Below, piece after piece: positions 25,004 to 36,364 of a stretch of DNA of 64,000 nt (position 1 is its first letter; each line of letters opens with the position of its first letter). A program made the position numbers and the translations under genes. The DNA is from Lagopus muta. Its lineage: Eukaryota; Chordata; Aves; Galliformes; Phasianidae. The stretch is from the NCBI RefSeq assembly GCF_023343835.1, contig NC_064472.1, positions 43,223,799-43,287,798 on the forward strand, read 5' to 3'. Below the pieces are notes generated by a model that was given only the letters and a program-made list of their open reading frames with translations, made no database searches and was not told the origin of the DNA.

Positions 25004-28000
25004 GTGAGTATAAGAACGATATTAATTTGTGAGTCTTTTGGCAAACAGCCTAGTGTGCGGTTATTTGTAATCTACCAAAATACTGGCTTAAGGTGTAATT
25101 ACTCAACATTGTTAATAAAGTGAATGAAAATAGAATATAAATCATATTAGGAGTCATATTATGCTGCAGCATTCAACACAGATTTGATTTTCTCCTTACC
25201 ATGCTTGAGGTTTTGCTCTTAAGGGACCCGTAATTTGAAAAGGCGTTTACTGGCTATAGGAGTTCTTGTTAGGCACAATTACAAGCATTCAGAGTGTTCA
25301 GAGAGGTGCATCTGGAGTAGGTGACTAAAGGACAGAATGTGCAACCCTGATTTTTTTTTTTTCATTCTTCTGTCTTAGAGCCTTGAAGGGCAATCTGTTT
25401 CTAAAGTGCTGCTAAAAATATAGCTGGAGGCATTTTGCAGTGCAGTGAAATGCCAGTCTTTTCAAAAGACTAGGCAGGCTTTTTCAGGCAGCCCATTTCT
25501 TCTTCTCTGTGCTGAAGGTACCCTACAGACTTTGGAGAATTACTGCATTGGTCTGTGAATTATGAATGAGATGAGAAAAATTCTTGCTCAGAGTATAGAG
25601 AAAGCAGTCAGGCTTGTGTAGTCACTGCTATGCTATTTGCAGGGAGCCTCATACTGTGATAAGGCACACAACTTTCTGCCCAGATAGGGGAAAAAAATTT
25701 TTTTGCGGGCTTCAAGAGCATCAGGATTACAGAAGAAAATGAATATACACATTGTGTGATAAAAAACCTGCTGTTCATTATTATATTTTCACTGATTATA
25801 TTTTCAGTGATTCTTATCCTCCATTTCAAAAGCATTGTAATCTTCTACAACGAGCACTGAGACTATGAGTGCAGTGTTATGGTTGCTTGCAGTATTTTGG
25901 AGCCTTATTATGCAATAGATAAAGAGATGTTTTTCATTAGGCCAGTTGCCCACAGTCAGAAGCATAGGAACTTGATCTATTTATATTACATCTATTTACC
26001 TATTTATAATATACTGCATCTATTTAAAAAGTGCCAGACCCTGAAAGTGATTTTGTTTTCAGCCGACATCAGAGTAGAAATGCAATTAAATGTTATATCC
26101 CTAAAAAGGATCCTCCCCCAAATGCTTTGATTTTTCTCTGTGAGTGATGAGCCTGGTCTAGCATAGAATGGGGAGTTTGGTGGCCCTGCATGTGCAGGGA
26201 GGTTGGAGATTCATGATCCCTGAGGTCCCTTCCAACCCTGGCCATTCTGTGATTCTGTGATGAAGTGATAACCAGTGAGCTGAAAAACAAACAAAAAAAG
26301 GAGTTGACAAAATTGTTTCTCCCAGATCATTATTGTTCTGGATGCTCCCAGTCTGAGGAACATCTGGTTTCTCAGAGATCCAATTAAACTATTGCCTCTT
26401 GTTTGTGCTGAGCATTTGACTTTAATATAAGCATGGCTCTGCCCTTGGAGGCTTCACCCAGGAATATGGCTCTGGGCATCTTTTTCCCAGAGGAGGTGAA
26501 ATGAAAGAAAAAAGGATGTTGCAGGCTCTTGGGTGGCAGGCAAGCAGTGGCTTATGTCCCTACACAAGAATGTTGTGATCATGCTAAGCAGAGGCATACG
26601 GAACCTTTTTGTTTTCTTTTGTTTCATTTTATTTGTTTAAAGTGCAGATCTGGGTAAGCTGAGGTTTTTCCAAACAATTTGCCAAGCAGAATAAACTCCT
26701 TCATTTAAATTAGGGCAAGATACCAATTATCTGACACTCCTTTCAATATTTTGTATTTGGGGAAAAAATTTAGTTTGCCTCAAACTAATCTAAAATGTTT
26801 AACTATGGAATTTGGAAAGAAAAAAAAAAAAGAAGTCTTACATTTCCTTAAAATTTGAAAAAATATTTTTGAGGCAATCTTAATTTTTCTTTTTAATGCT
26901 GAAGAATGAGATGTTTGCACAATACCAAAGGTGCAGAAAATGTCTATTAGTTCACTTTCATTGTTAAGTTCACTCCCTTTTTATGGAAAAAAAAGTTATG
27001 GAAATTCTCACTGCTGAATACAGAGTGGTGGTTCTGCATTGAAAACATAAAAATTAAGGATAAATCCTGAGGCTGCTGTGGAAAAGGAAGAGTATTACAG
27101 AGGTAATGTTCTATGTATGAAATAAACACTTTGAGTTGTCTGTGTTGATTCTATCTGACTTGATGAAGTTTTCTTTTTAAGGAAGGATGGTTGCTAATTC
27201 TTTTAGATCTTTAAAATTGAGGATGAATAAAGACATCACAGAATTTTTTCTACTGAGTCATTCTTCCCTTCCCTCCTCTACCTGCTCCCCTCCCCCTCCA
27301 AAAAAAACCCCCAAAACAGTTTTCTTAAATTTATGGTTCCCTCTCCAAGTGAGGGATTGAAATGTCCGAGGCACTGAGTAAGAGGCCTGTCCTAAAACAG
27401 ATGAATACTTTGGTATGAATTCTATGAATAAAATGACCAAGAGAAATTTTCTCTCAAATGACCTTTTCTTTCTTGGTTCTTACATGATTTTATTATTAAA
27501 AGAATAATAAGTTAAATCTCAGGACAGCAGTGCAGCAGAACTGTTATCCTCGTATTAGAGGTTCACTACAATTCATCTCTTCAGAGAAATATCTTGTTAG
27601 TTCAGACTGTACATAAGCAAATTGAATTTAGTCATTTCAAAGCCCTGGGGTATGCCTGAAATTTTACCATGATGCTAGATTGCAGCTAGATTGAAAATCC
27701 CATTTGCATATTCCAAACATTTATGTTTGCAACATAAAACAATACAGAGCTATTGGAAGGAATATTAGGAACTTGAGCTGGTGTGCAGGTTGGCATGATA
27801 TCATCAATTTCACCATCATGGTATTAGCAGGAAAGTATTTTGATGAAGGGGACCCTTTGCTTCATTCATTATTAACTGTGATAAAGAAAGCAAACTTTAG
27901 CAGATTAAAAATTCTCATGTGGACTCTGTATGAGAAATCCATATGAATTACTGGAGTTCTAAGAACATTTAACAATTTTGCTGTGTCCTGCCAGGTTGTA

Positions 28001-28184
28001 AAGAATATCAGAACGAATACATTCATCCTTGAGTTTGTTTACATTCTCATGTTACAGATGCACTCTTTTGTAGATATAACACAGTTTATTTTGATTGCGG
28101 TTTTGGATTTTCACCCCCAAAAAGGGGTAAACTGTGAAAAAATCCTACTGACTTGCACTTCATTCTTTTGATCTTTTGACACAG
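25004..28184 (+). other. SHC3: SHC3 intron (3.2 kb) containing a CR1 3' end
   Basis: It runs from gtgagt to a ttttgacacag acceptor. Its only identifiable element is the short CR1 tail at about 26148-26262. The remainder is AT-rich with A/T homopolymers. Confidence 0.75.
26148..26262 (+). mobile_element. CR1 LINE, 3'-terminal fragment
   Basis: It contains the CR1 3' consensus elements gcctggtctagca, gggaggttggagattcatga, ctgaggtcccttccaaccct and ggccattctgtgattctgtg. CR1 copies are usually truncated at the 5' end and finish in short ATTCTGTG-type repeats rather than poly(A). The copy is on the same strand as SHC3. Its 3' end resembles the copy near 62.9 kb. Confidence 0.9.
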
Positions 28185-28238
28185 ATCATAGCAAATCACC
28201 ATATGCAGTCTATCTCTTTTGCATCTGGAGGTGACCCG
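28185..28238 (+). CDS. SHC3: SHC3 coding exon (PTB, IIANHHMQSISFASGGDP)
   Basis: The 54-nt phase-0 exon encodes exactly 18 residues, IIANHHMQSISFASGGDP. It is nearly invariant across SHC proteins. The flanks are an acacag acceptor and a gtaagc donor. Confidence 0.96.
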
Positions 28239-31181
28239 GTAAGCATTTATTTTTAAGCTTTCTCCCACACAGATAATGCTTCGAGAACCGTGTGACAAAA
28301 TTTATTGTATAGCTTTCTGAAAGAAAAATACAACCACCTTAGCTCCTGCTTCTTGTTTCATGAATTCTTCTTGATTGTTGCCATCAAACTCTTTTTGAGG
28401 GAAACTAATGTCAGGCAGTCACAAATCCTGCTCTTTGAATACTGAAAGGAAAAGTATCAAGGGCTGCAAACATTCATATAAAAACTGGTAAGTGGAGCTC
28501 CATTTTTCATTGTAGGATAAGCAAATGGGTATTGTGTGAATTTTCATCCCAAATGTTTTTTATTTTGTCGTCTTTGCAGTAACATACAGTTATGTTGCAG
28601 GTATATGTATAGGTTTTTTTCCTTTTTGTCTTGAAGAATACAATGAAGAGTGCATTAAGTACTGCCTCCAGGTATACTCATTACACACAGGCAGTGTGAA
28701 GACTGGCTTTCAGAAAAGGCTAGATCTTTCTTTGTAATTTTGCAAAGTTTTTAGATACACCTACACATTTGATTCATTTTAGATCGAAGGACAAACTCTG
28801 GTTGTGCTTTATCCTGTCTTTATGAGTGGCCCATCCAAAGGCATAATAAATGTGCTCTAAAAGTATTTCTCCTTTACAAAGAAGTGAAAGAACTGTAAAA
28901 CAGGACAGTGCTTCCTTCATAACCTTAGGAATATGAGATCTTTTAAGCCTAGACTAATTGTATGAACCTACTTTTTGCTCTGTCATATTATCTTAATTTA
29001 TCTGTCACAGAGTACAGTAAGGTGACTTACAGCCTGCCTTTGTAAGCTATTTCTCAGTTAAGCTGTTAAGTTGAAGACTGGTGGCATTTCCCCTGTGCAT
29101 TTTACTGTCCTTGGTAAACATAAGGGCAAACATCAATCTTTGAATAGCTCTGCTGAACTCAGTTAAGATCCAGAAGGGAAAAGGACACTATGTCATAATA
29201 ATCTGAGGAACAAAAAATGGATTAACAGCAGCTTTCAAATACAACAGATTGCAATGGATGCTGCAAATGAACAATTACTGAAGTAGGCAGAGGAGTGATT
29301 AGCACAGATCTCTGCCTCCATAAGAAGATTTTTGCTCCCCATCTGCCATCCCAAAAGCTAAGTTGCACACTGCCCACTGATAGAGTGATTTACCAGAGGA
29401 GAAAAGCAGTAGCGACTGAATTTGGAGTAAACAGGCTCTTCTAAATGTTTTGAAGAGAAAATTATACTACTGAGTCAGTGAGCTAGCAGAGAAATCGAAA
29501 GGTATGGCGTGAGAGAGCCTTTGAGAGACAGTGAAATTGTGACGTTAATTTCTCAGTATGACCACTCATATGATCTCATCCTGGAGGTGGAATGGGTAGG
29601 TGTGACACTGTGCAGGCTTATCTCAGGTGGCTAGAATATGACACAACTTTAAATCAAAAGCTGCTTCATAAATGTTGTGGTTCGGTGATTTTTTGTTGTC
29701 AGTATTCCGCATCAGAACATCATGTGGACCAGCGGCAGTTAAAGAGTTAATGTTCTGGTCGCGTTTTCTGCCTCTTATGGGCATCCTGATGGGAGGAGAG
29801 GGGCGGCATCCCTTGAGGACCTGGCGGGAAGAGGAAGTGAGGTGGAGCTCCGGAGAACTGCAGGGGCTGCCTCTCTTTCCGGCTCCAATCAGCCGCGTTT
29901 CTCTCGCACCGTCTTGGTTTGACTCGCACTTTCAGTGCTCTTGTCACTCTCGTTTTGTTTGATTTGGTTAATTTAGTAAATTACTGTTCCTCCTCAGATC
30001 GTTGCCAATTTGCCTTCTCAATTAAAACTACCTGCTAGCTCTCTGCCCTTCTCCCTCTCCCAGAGCTCACGCAGCCGGGGGCAGGAAGGGTCGTGTGGCA
30101 AACTGTTAGTTTCCTTCTTTTTTAAAATCTTTTTCCTGGGGCCTGTGCCCTCCCTATCACGGACTTATATCTAGGGATAACCCCGTGACAACTGCTGGTG
30201 GTTCCTTTGTGCCAAGAGCACAGGAGAGAAGGCGAATGTTGTGTATGTGATGCAAGGTACTGCTTTATTAACCCACCTGTAAGGAATTCAGACAGAACTT
30301 TAATCAGCCCCTTAATTGTGTCCACTTGGTTGAAGGTTGATGTCAACAAACCTTATCCACAAATCACAGTTGAGTCGTAGTCCATACACTCATCTCATTG
30401 TATAAGATTTCAGATGTAGGCATAATGGCCATACTGCACAAAATGTGAGAAGCTGAGATCTGTGCCTGAACTACTCCAGGGAATACTTCCCTTATAGTGA
30501 ATTTTGAAGTTTGATTTATTCAGAAGTGGGTTTGCCACTACTCCTCGACCCATCCATTTTTTCTACTCAGGCTTTCTGCCACACGTTTTTCCTAGCATTT
30601 AGCTTTGCAACTTTCCTTCTACTCTCTAAGTGTTAATTACCTTCATAACTGAAAATATATCCAGCAGAAGAGTGTTCCTTGGTCTTGTAGAACTGTTTGA
30701 ATACCATCTCATATTTGCAATATTTCTCTTTGCAATGAGTCAGACCTTAGTAGTGATGCTTAGCCAGTAATGTAAATACATCTTCTTATTACCCATGAAT
30801 GAACTACACTGCTCAATATTTCTGAGGGCCATCAGTTCTGCTTTTTCTGTCACAGACCCCATTGCTTATTTGTATTTTGAAAAAAACTCTCTGGGTACTT
30901 GAAAGATGAGGACTTGACATTTCTATTCACCTCTAAATTAGGCCTTATCCACATCATTCTACTAGATTTGTTTAATTGATTTTCCAGGACCTTGAAAGAG
31001 ATTTTTAAGTTATGCTGGAATAGACCATTGTACCAAAACATGTAAGTGTTTTTATTCATTTTAAGTTGTGCATAACATGTCATATTGAGCCCATACTCCC
31101 AGGAATATGTACTCTGGACTGCGATAATTTGATTTAACCTGTGCAAATTTTTTGCATTCAATGTCGCTAACTTTTTTTCAG
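28239..31181 (+). other. SHC3: SHC3 intron (2.9 kb) containing a solo-LTR-like block
   Basis: It is bounded by gtaagc and a ctttttttcag acceptor. The GC-rich 29673-30190 block stands out from the AT-rich surroundings. The rest has no recognised feature. Confidence 0.7.
29673..30190. mobile_element. Probable solo LTR of an ERV (CpG-rich, 518 bp)
   Basis: The block opens TGTTGTGGTTCGGTG and closes GATAACCCCGTGACA. Its ends form an imperfect TG...CA inverted terminal repeat of the kind seen in avian ERV LTRs. It is markedly richer in CpG and C/T tracts than its intronic surroundings and contains an AATTAAA-like element near 30020 that could serve as a polyadenylation site. I saw no internal retroviral sequence and no matching 5-bp target duplication (flanks ataaa and actgc). 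The boundaries and family are therefore inferred; an unrelated CpG-rich regulatory element is the alternative. Confidence 0.5.
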
Positions 31182-31233
31182 GATACAACTGACTATGTTG
31201 CATACGTAGCTAAGGATCCTGTTAATCGGAGAG
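31182..31233 (+). CDS. SHC3: SHC3 coding exon (PTB, DTTDYVAYVAKDPVNRR)
   Basis: The 52-nt exon encodes DTTDYVAYVAKDPVNRR and ends with the first base of an Ala codon (G|CT). Flanks are a T-rich acceptor and a gtaagt donor. The family pattern is DT.(E/D)YVAYVAKDPVN.RACHILEC. Confidence 0.96.
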
Positions 31234-31984
31234 GTAAGTTAGAAATGTCTGTTTGGCATCTATTTTCCCTGGAGAAACATGGACTATTTATCATGTAATT
31301 CAGACTTTTTTGCTCCCTGAAAAAAATAAATGTAGCCCAATAAAACATTGGCTTGGACAGAGTAATGGAACAATTGTGTAGCAATAAAGAACATCCATAT
31401 GCAAGTTGTTTCTGAAACCTGGAAAAGGCCTTTTCTGTCTTTCATTTCTAAATTTCACTCAGATTTTCTTCATCTTTTAAATCAAAAGCCAGTCTGCACA
31501 AGCTTCTAGTCAACAGCTGCCTCAATCAAGATGCAAGAAGCATCTTGATTAACTCTTGTGATTAGGAGGCTGAATCTGTCAGAGCTCAATTCATGACTTA
31601 TTCTTCCTGGTAGAATCAGATATTTTTACTAAGTGTGAGCTTTTGAACCAGCTTGCTGGAGGCTGTAAATCTTCTTTCTCTATGAAGTTTTATTAATGCA
31701 GATTCCAGCTTCTATTTCACTGTCAGTGAAAAGTCAGGAATAGGGAACCTGTTGCTGATTGTGTTCAAAGACTGAGATCTGGTACAGTCTCAAATATAAT
31801 AGCAAATTAAAAAAAGTGTGAGTTACAGTGTGTAATAATGGATACATAAAACATTCCTGCTTGTAATGCAGAAAGCATCATAGGTCTTAATACTAGATTC
31901 AGAATATTGTATAACGTACCTGAGAATCTATTTATTATCATAGATTCATAGAGGAAAAAGACTAGCTCCAAAGCATGTCCAAAG

Positions 31985-32695
31985 TGGTCCATATTAGCCA
32001 GCTTTCTTGGTTGCTTCTTCCCTTGAGGGTTCTACCCCACAGTACTTACCAAGCAGACCCTTGAAAAGGCCAAGCCTGCTCAGCTGAAGTCCAGGGTATT
32101 GAGCTTGTTGTGTGCTCTCCTTACTGTTCTAAGAATCTTGAAGTCTTGAATTTCATGGTCACTGCAGCCAAGGCTGCCTTTGAGCTTTACATACCCCACA
32201 TGCTTCTTCTTATTGACAGGAGCGAGGTGCAACTTAGCACATCTCTGTTTTGGTTCCTTTATCACTTGGAAAGCAAACTTACCATCAACACATTCTAGGA
32301 GATCTCCTGGATTGCTTATATCCTTCTGTCCCTCCAAAAGATATTGTTGAAGTTGTTGTTGAAGTTGTTAGAAGTCCCCCATGAAGACAAGGTTGTGTGA
32401 ATGAGAGGTTAACTGTCTGTTAGTAGAAGGCTTCATTTGCTTGCTTCTCCTGGCCAGGTGGCCTATAGCAGGCCCCCAATATAATGTTAGCAATCCTTTC
32501 TTCCTTTTAATCCTTACCCATGAACTCTCGTCAGCTCCTCGTTCATCCCTGGACAGAACTCAGTGTGCTCCAGCTTGTCACTGACATAGAATGTGACATC
32601 TCTGCTTCACCTCCCCTGCCTGTCCTTCCTAAAAAGCCTTTATCCTTCCATTCCAACACTGTAGTCATGGGAGTCTGGGATAAAACTAAAGTGGG
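31985..32695 (-). mobile_element. CR1 LINE fragment, endonuclease region, antisense to SHC3
   Basis: Read on the - strand, an 85-codon frame (32080-32337) contains GDLLECVDGKFAFQVIKEP, then GYVKLKGSLGCSDHEIQDF and NKLNTLDF. This matches the C-terminal part of the CR1 apurinic/apyrimidinic-type endonuclease, with the SDHE motif that carries catalytic Asp and His. Sequence to the right continues upstream in the same domain but with stops and indels. The fragment covers only the endonuclease and is old. A possible CR1-like tail (atcatagattcatagag) lies at about 31938 but is separated from it. Confidence 0.85.
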
Positions 32696-33054
32696 ATAAT
32701 ATTAGTGAAAACAAATTATGGATTGGTTAAATATTTTATAGTTGGTGTTGTTATTAATATTTACTAATGTCTTCATAAGCTCAACTTAAACCTCAGAATT
32801 TTCTTGCAGCTTGTTATTTTGAGGTAATTACAGATGAGTTTTTATGAGGTTCACAGTCTTTATGGACCTGTTAACATTGTGGAACTGATTTGTGCTCTCA
32901 TCTATTACAGACATAAGCTACAGCAATTTTATTTAATCGTTAAATATTCCATTGTTTGAAGTTCACTGTGCTTGCTTTAGGGTTTATTGAAATACACATA
33001 CCGTGAATAGGGCAACTATGCCTGACATGGAGATGCTTTGTCACAGGTCAGCGA

Positions 33055-33090
33055 ATCCCTGCTGCACTGCATATCCCTGCTGTACTGCAT
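33055..33090. repeat. Two-copy 18-bp tandem duplication
   Basis: The unit atccctgctgyactgcat occurs twice (33055-33072 and 33073-33090) with a single C/T difference. It sits just upstream of the branch-point region of the next exon. Confidence 0.85.
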
Positions 33091-33139
33091 GCACTCTAAC
33101 ATAAGTAACAGCTTCCATGTGTTAATCTTTTTCATGTAG

Positions 33140-33266
33140 CTTGTCATATACTGGAATGCTGTGATGGCCTTGCCCAGGATGTCATCAGCACCATTGGGCA
33201 AGCATTTGAGCTTCGATTTAAGCAATACTTGCAGTGCCCCTCTAAGATACCTACTTTCCATGATAG
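33140..33266 (+). CDS. SHC3: SHC3 coding exon (end of PTB domain)
   Basis: The 127-nt exon completes the Ala codon and encodes [20 protein letters not shown] followed by [20 protein letters not shown] and Asp, ending in a split Arg (AG|G). Flanks are a ttcatgtag acceptor and a gtgagt donor. It is the C-terminal PTB alpha-helix ([16 protein letters not shown]), invariant across SHC1-4, and closes the ligand groove. Confidence 0.97.
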
Positions 33267-34100
33267 GTGAGTATGATTACAGAAGATTGCTAAGGAATCT
33301 ACTACTTCATATTTATTTATTAAAATGTGCTGTAGAAAAAAAATTGCTGAGGAGGAAAAGGATTTACATGCTTCAGAAAGAGAGTTCTGCTAAATTGCAA
33401 ATCTGGTTTGCCTATTTAATATGAAAAGAACACAACCATTTTAAAAGAATGCAGTAAATCTGGATTCCATAGTACAGTTACTAAAATGATCATGTATTCT
33501 CTGTTTATATGCAGAGCTGGATGGCTAAAAGTGAGTGTAATTTGTGACTTTTCCTTATTGTTGTTACTCTCATATTCAATTTAGATAAAGTGAACTAGAG
33601 TTGCTGGGCTTCCAGTATGACTAGTGATGTAAACAAATGTTAAATTCCGACTGAAATCACAGATTCAATCTCTTGATTTCATGAAGTTATTCCATAGTTA
33701 CTTGAATAACTTTGAAGATTTACTAGTGCTAGAGTAGATAAAATTAAAGACAATGATTTAGAGCTTAGTCAGTCAATGAAGTAATAATACAACAAAGGAT
33801 ACCATGAAATTAAATATTTTGCTAATGCAGTTTTTACTGACTGTTGAAGGTAAGTAAAAACATCCTTTACTCAGACTAAGGAATTTCACCCATTGCAAAG
33901 GGAGTTTTCAAAAAATTAAAGCAAATTGTCCAAGAATGAGTCTGCTGCGCAATCCATCATTCCTTCCTGACTTATAATGGTATCTGAGTTTTCCAAATAA
34001 GATGCACAAGTGATTCCCTAACAAGCAGTTTCAACATGCTGCAAGTATCTGTAAGTGCTTTGTGAGTGAAGGATAAAATGAAGCACTCATTTTCTTACAG
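33267..34100 (+). other. SHC3: SHC3 intron (0.8 kb)
   Basis: A plain AT-rich intron between gtgagt and tttcttacag. No feature recognised. Confidence 0.8.
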
Positions 34101-34254
34101 GATGCAGAGTTTTGATGAGCCATTGATGGAGGAAGAGAGTGCAGCAGCAGAACATCCCTATTATAATAATGTGCCAAATAAAATGCCCCCTTCTGGTGGC
34201 TTCATTGATGCCAGACTCAAAGCAAAGATTCCCACTGCTGCAGACACAACTCAG
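34101..34254 (+). CDS. SHC3: SHC3 coding exon (start of CH1, YYN Grb2 site)
   Basis: The 154-nt exon encodes 51 residues after the split Arg, including [33 protein letters not shown] and [14 protein letters not shown]. The twin tyrosines in HPYYNN correspond to the Tyr239/240 pair of SHC1. When phosphorylated these recruit the Grb2 SH2 domain and so couple receptors to Ras. The start of CH1 (RMxSFDEP) and PPxGGF match SHC3 better than SHC1. Confidence 0.96.
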
Positions 34255-35152
34255 GTCAGTGCAATTGCATTTCTGCCTTCTCACAGATGGATCTGAAAAA
34301 AAGTCTTATAAAGTGGATACATCAGGAACACAAATGTGTGGCTAGTTCAGTTTTGAATGATCAGTGAAGATCTAGGAGACAACAGACTAGGCATTTTGAG
34401 AGCAAAGGGAGATGAATTCTTTGTGGTGTTAAAAAATTATGTAGGTTCAAGGAAGATAAACCCATTCAGGATTACTGTATCTGTAAACACCACATCTGTC
34501 TCAGTATGAAATGAGTGCACATTAACTGGAAAAATAATGATACAGAGGTTTTTGAACAGTCTAGCGTAGTCATTGCTAACAGTTACTTATGTTAATAACT
34601 CAGCAGCAATTAGTATTCAGCCAGATTCATACGTAGATCTTTCATCTCATACTGAAATGAAGCCTAATAAGATATTTCTGCCAGCATCATGGTTGGAAGT
34701 TTAACTGCAGTACCTACATAGCCATGTAAGTGTTTTAGATCCAGCCCAGTTCTGCTGAAATCTCTTAGGGCCCTGTCTTCAAAAAACATTCTCCTATCAA
34801 TACCTGAGTGAGTCTTCCAGTAGCAATGTGACTCTTTCAGCTATGGAGAGTGCTTGGGGTGTCCATTCATCCTACATGTAGTTTCTTTTCCCATAGAATG
34901 TCAGGGCTGCCTAAGGAGGCAAATGCTCTGAAGTGTCATTTGAAATTAATAAAAGCAGGAATGAGTGAAGTTTTCATGAAGGTCACCAGTAATATCTTAT
35001 TCCTACACACATTCCTGAAATATATATTTTGACACAATAATAAATCAGAAATGAAGAATGGGAGTACACAGAATACAACCAAGGGAATTGTCCAAACCAC
35101 TCATAATATACCAGACCGTTATAAAGATTTTCTTTGCACATGTCCATTCTAG
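34255..35152 (+). other. SHC3: SHC3 intron (0.9 kb)
   Basis: Bounded by gtcagt and a tccattctag acceptor. No feature recognised. Confidence 0.8.
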
Positions 35153-35249
35153 TTTACAGCAGGAATGAAAAAAGAGAAGATCTATTACCAGAATCGTCAC
35201 GTAGGAGACAAATTCAATGAAGACTGGCATCAGGAGACTGTTAAGCAAG
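35153..35249 (+). CDS. SHC3: SHC3 coding exon (CH1, YYQNRHVGDKFNEDW)
   Basis: The 97-nt exon encodes FTAGMKKEKIYYQNRHVGDK and FNEDWHQETVKQ, ending with the first base of an Asp codon. The YYQ.RH(L/V)GD.F.EDW string is specific to SHC3 rather than SHC1 or SHC2, which decides the paralog. Flanks are an ag acceptor and a gtgaga donor. Confidence 0.93.
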
Positions 35250-36178
35250 GTGAGACTTGCTAGTTCTACATTTAATACTGCAAAACATCTTGGGTGTGCA
35301 AAACATGTGGCAATCTGATGCCTTAAAGCCTTAAGGCAATGAAATGCACTTCCCTGATTCCTTTTGATAAGAATTTATTGCTGATATCAACGTAAAGCAT
35401 ATGATAAATGCCCCTGGATAAATTATTTAATGTACAGTTTTATAAAAATGTATATTTTGCAGAACAAGTCATATATGGATTTAGCCCAATCTTTCCGCCA
35501 TATAGCTTGCCATGTCTTAAAGTGTGTATTGTTTAAAGACAGGCTTTCTGGTCTTTTCGGAAAATTTGATCCATGAGAATATGCAAGATGGAGTTTCCAT
35601 CTTCCAAAGGAAGGGCCTAAAGTCAGCAGCTATTTTAAAATATAGAATAATGCATGTGTTTGCACATGATTTGTGTTCTAAAAGTAACAAAGACTGTGTG
35701 GTTTTCATTTTTCTGTTGCCTGTAAATTATAAGGAAATCACATCAAAATGTCTGCATAAAATTTTACCCCATCCATTCTTAAATGACAGCTTTGAGGTGT
35801 TTCTGGGGACTCTATTTTCAAATGCTGGAATATGGTATCTGCTGTTAATGTGCAGCAATTTGGGGATTTTGTTTTATTTCCTTTCTTCACAAGTCCCCAG
35901 CTGAATATTAATTTTGAAACTCACAATCCTTATTTACAAAAAATTCCCTTCCTTCTTGAATAATTAAAATTCATTGAATTGAATGAATTTGAATTGAATG
36001 CTCATCAGCATTTTTTCCTACAAGGTTCATCAGTTACTATCTCTCCAGCTCCCATTTCAGCAAATTTTAAACCTATGGTGATGGGTTGTGATTTTATCAT
36101 TTGGTCTTTCTAACAACACTGTTCTGTAAAATAAAAAAAGAAGAAAAAAAAATCTCTTAAATTTTCTTGGATCCCTAG
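35250..36178 (+). other. SHC3: SHC3 intron (0.9 kb)
   Basis: Bounded by gtgaga and a ggatccctag acceptor. A 126-codon open frame (35524-35904) has no similarity I recognise and no splice support. A short GAATTGAAT-like degenerate repeat lies near 35970-36000. Confidence 0.75.
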
Positions 36179-36364
36179 ATATTTATTGTATGCCAAAAGG
36201 GAAATCACAAGCAACCACTGCAGCAGAGATGCCAACGTATGTGAACACACAGCATATAAATATGGAAAGTCTACTGGCACTTCCGGCAGATGCTGAAAGT
36301 GACATCAGTGGAAACACAGATAGTACCAAAGAGAGCAGCCCAGAAAAGGATCTGTTCGATATGA
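36179..36364 (+). CDS. SHC3: SHC3 coding exon (CH1, YVN Grb2 site and DLFDM)
   Basis: The 186-nt exon encodes DIYCMPKGKSQ, EMPTYVNTQHI and SSPEKDLFDM, ending with the first base of a Lys codon. TYVN is the equivalent of the SHC1 Tyr317 Grb2-binding site. DIY corresponds to the third SHC3 tyrosine site. DLFDM opens the adaptin-binding motif DLFDMKPFED, which is completed in the next exon. Flanks are a ccctag acceptor and a gtaagc donor. Confidence 0.96.

Larger units (their letters stand above)
31234..33139 (+). other. SHC3: SHC3 intron (1.9 kb) containing an antisense CR1 fragment
   Basis: It is bounded by gtaagt and a ttttcatgtag acceptor. It holds the antisense CR1 endonuclease fragment at about 31985-32695 and an 18-bp tandem duplication (33055-33090) some 50 nt before the acceptor. 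Confidence 0.75.

Noticed and set aside
30850..31203. 117-codon - strand frame overlapping an SHC3 exon
   Set aside because: It overlaps the antisense of the 31182-31233 exon and otherwise consists of AT-rich intron sequence.
35524..35904. 126-codon + strand open frame between SHC3 exons
   Set aside because: No recognisable domain, located wholly inside an intron with good GT-AG borders on the neighbouring exons.
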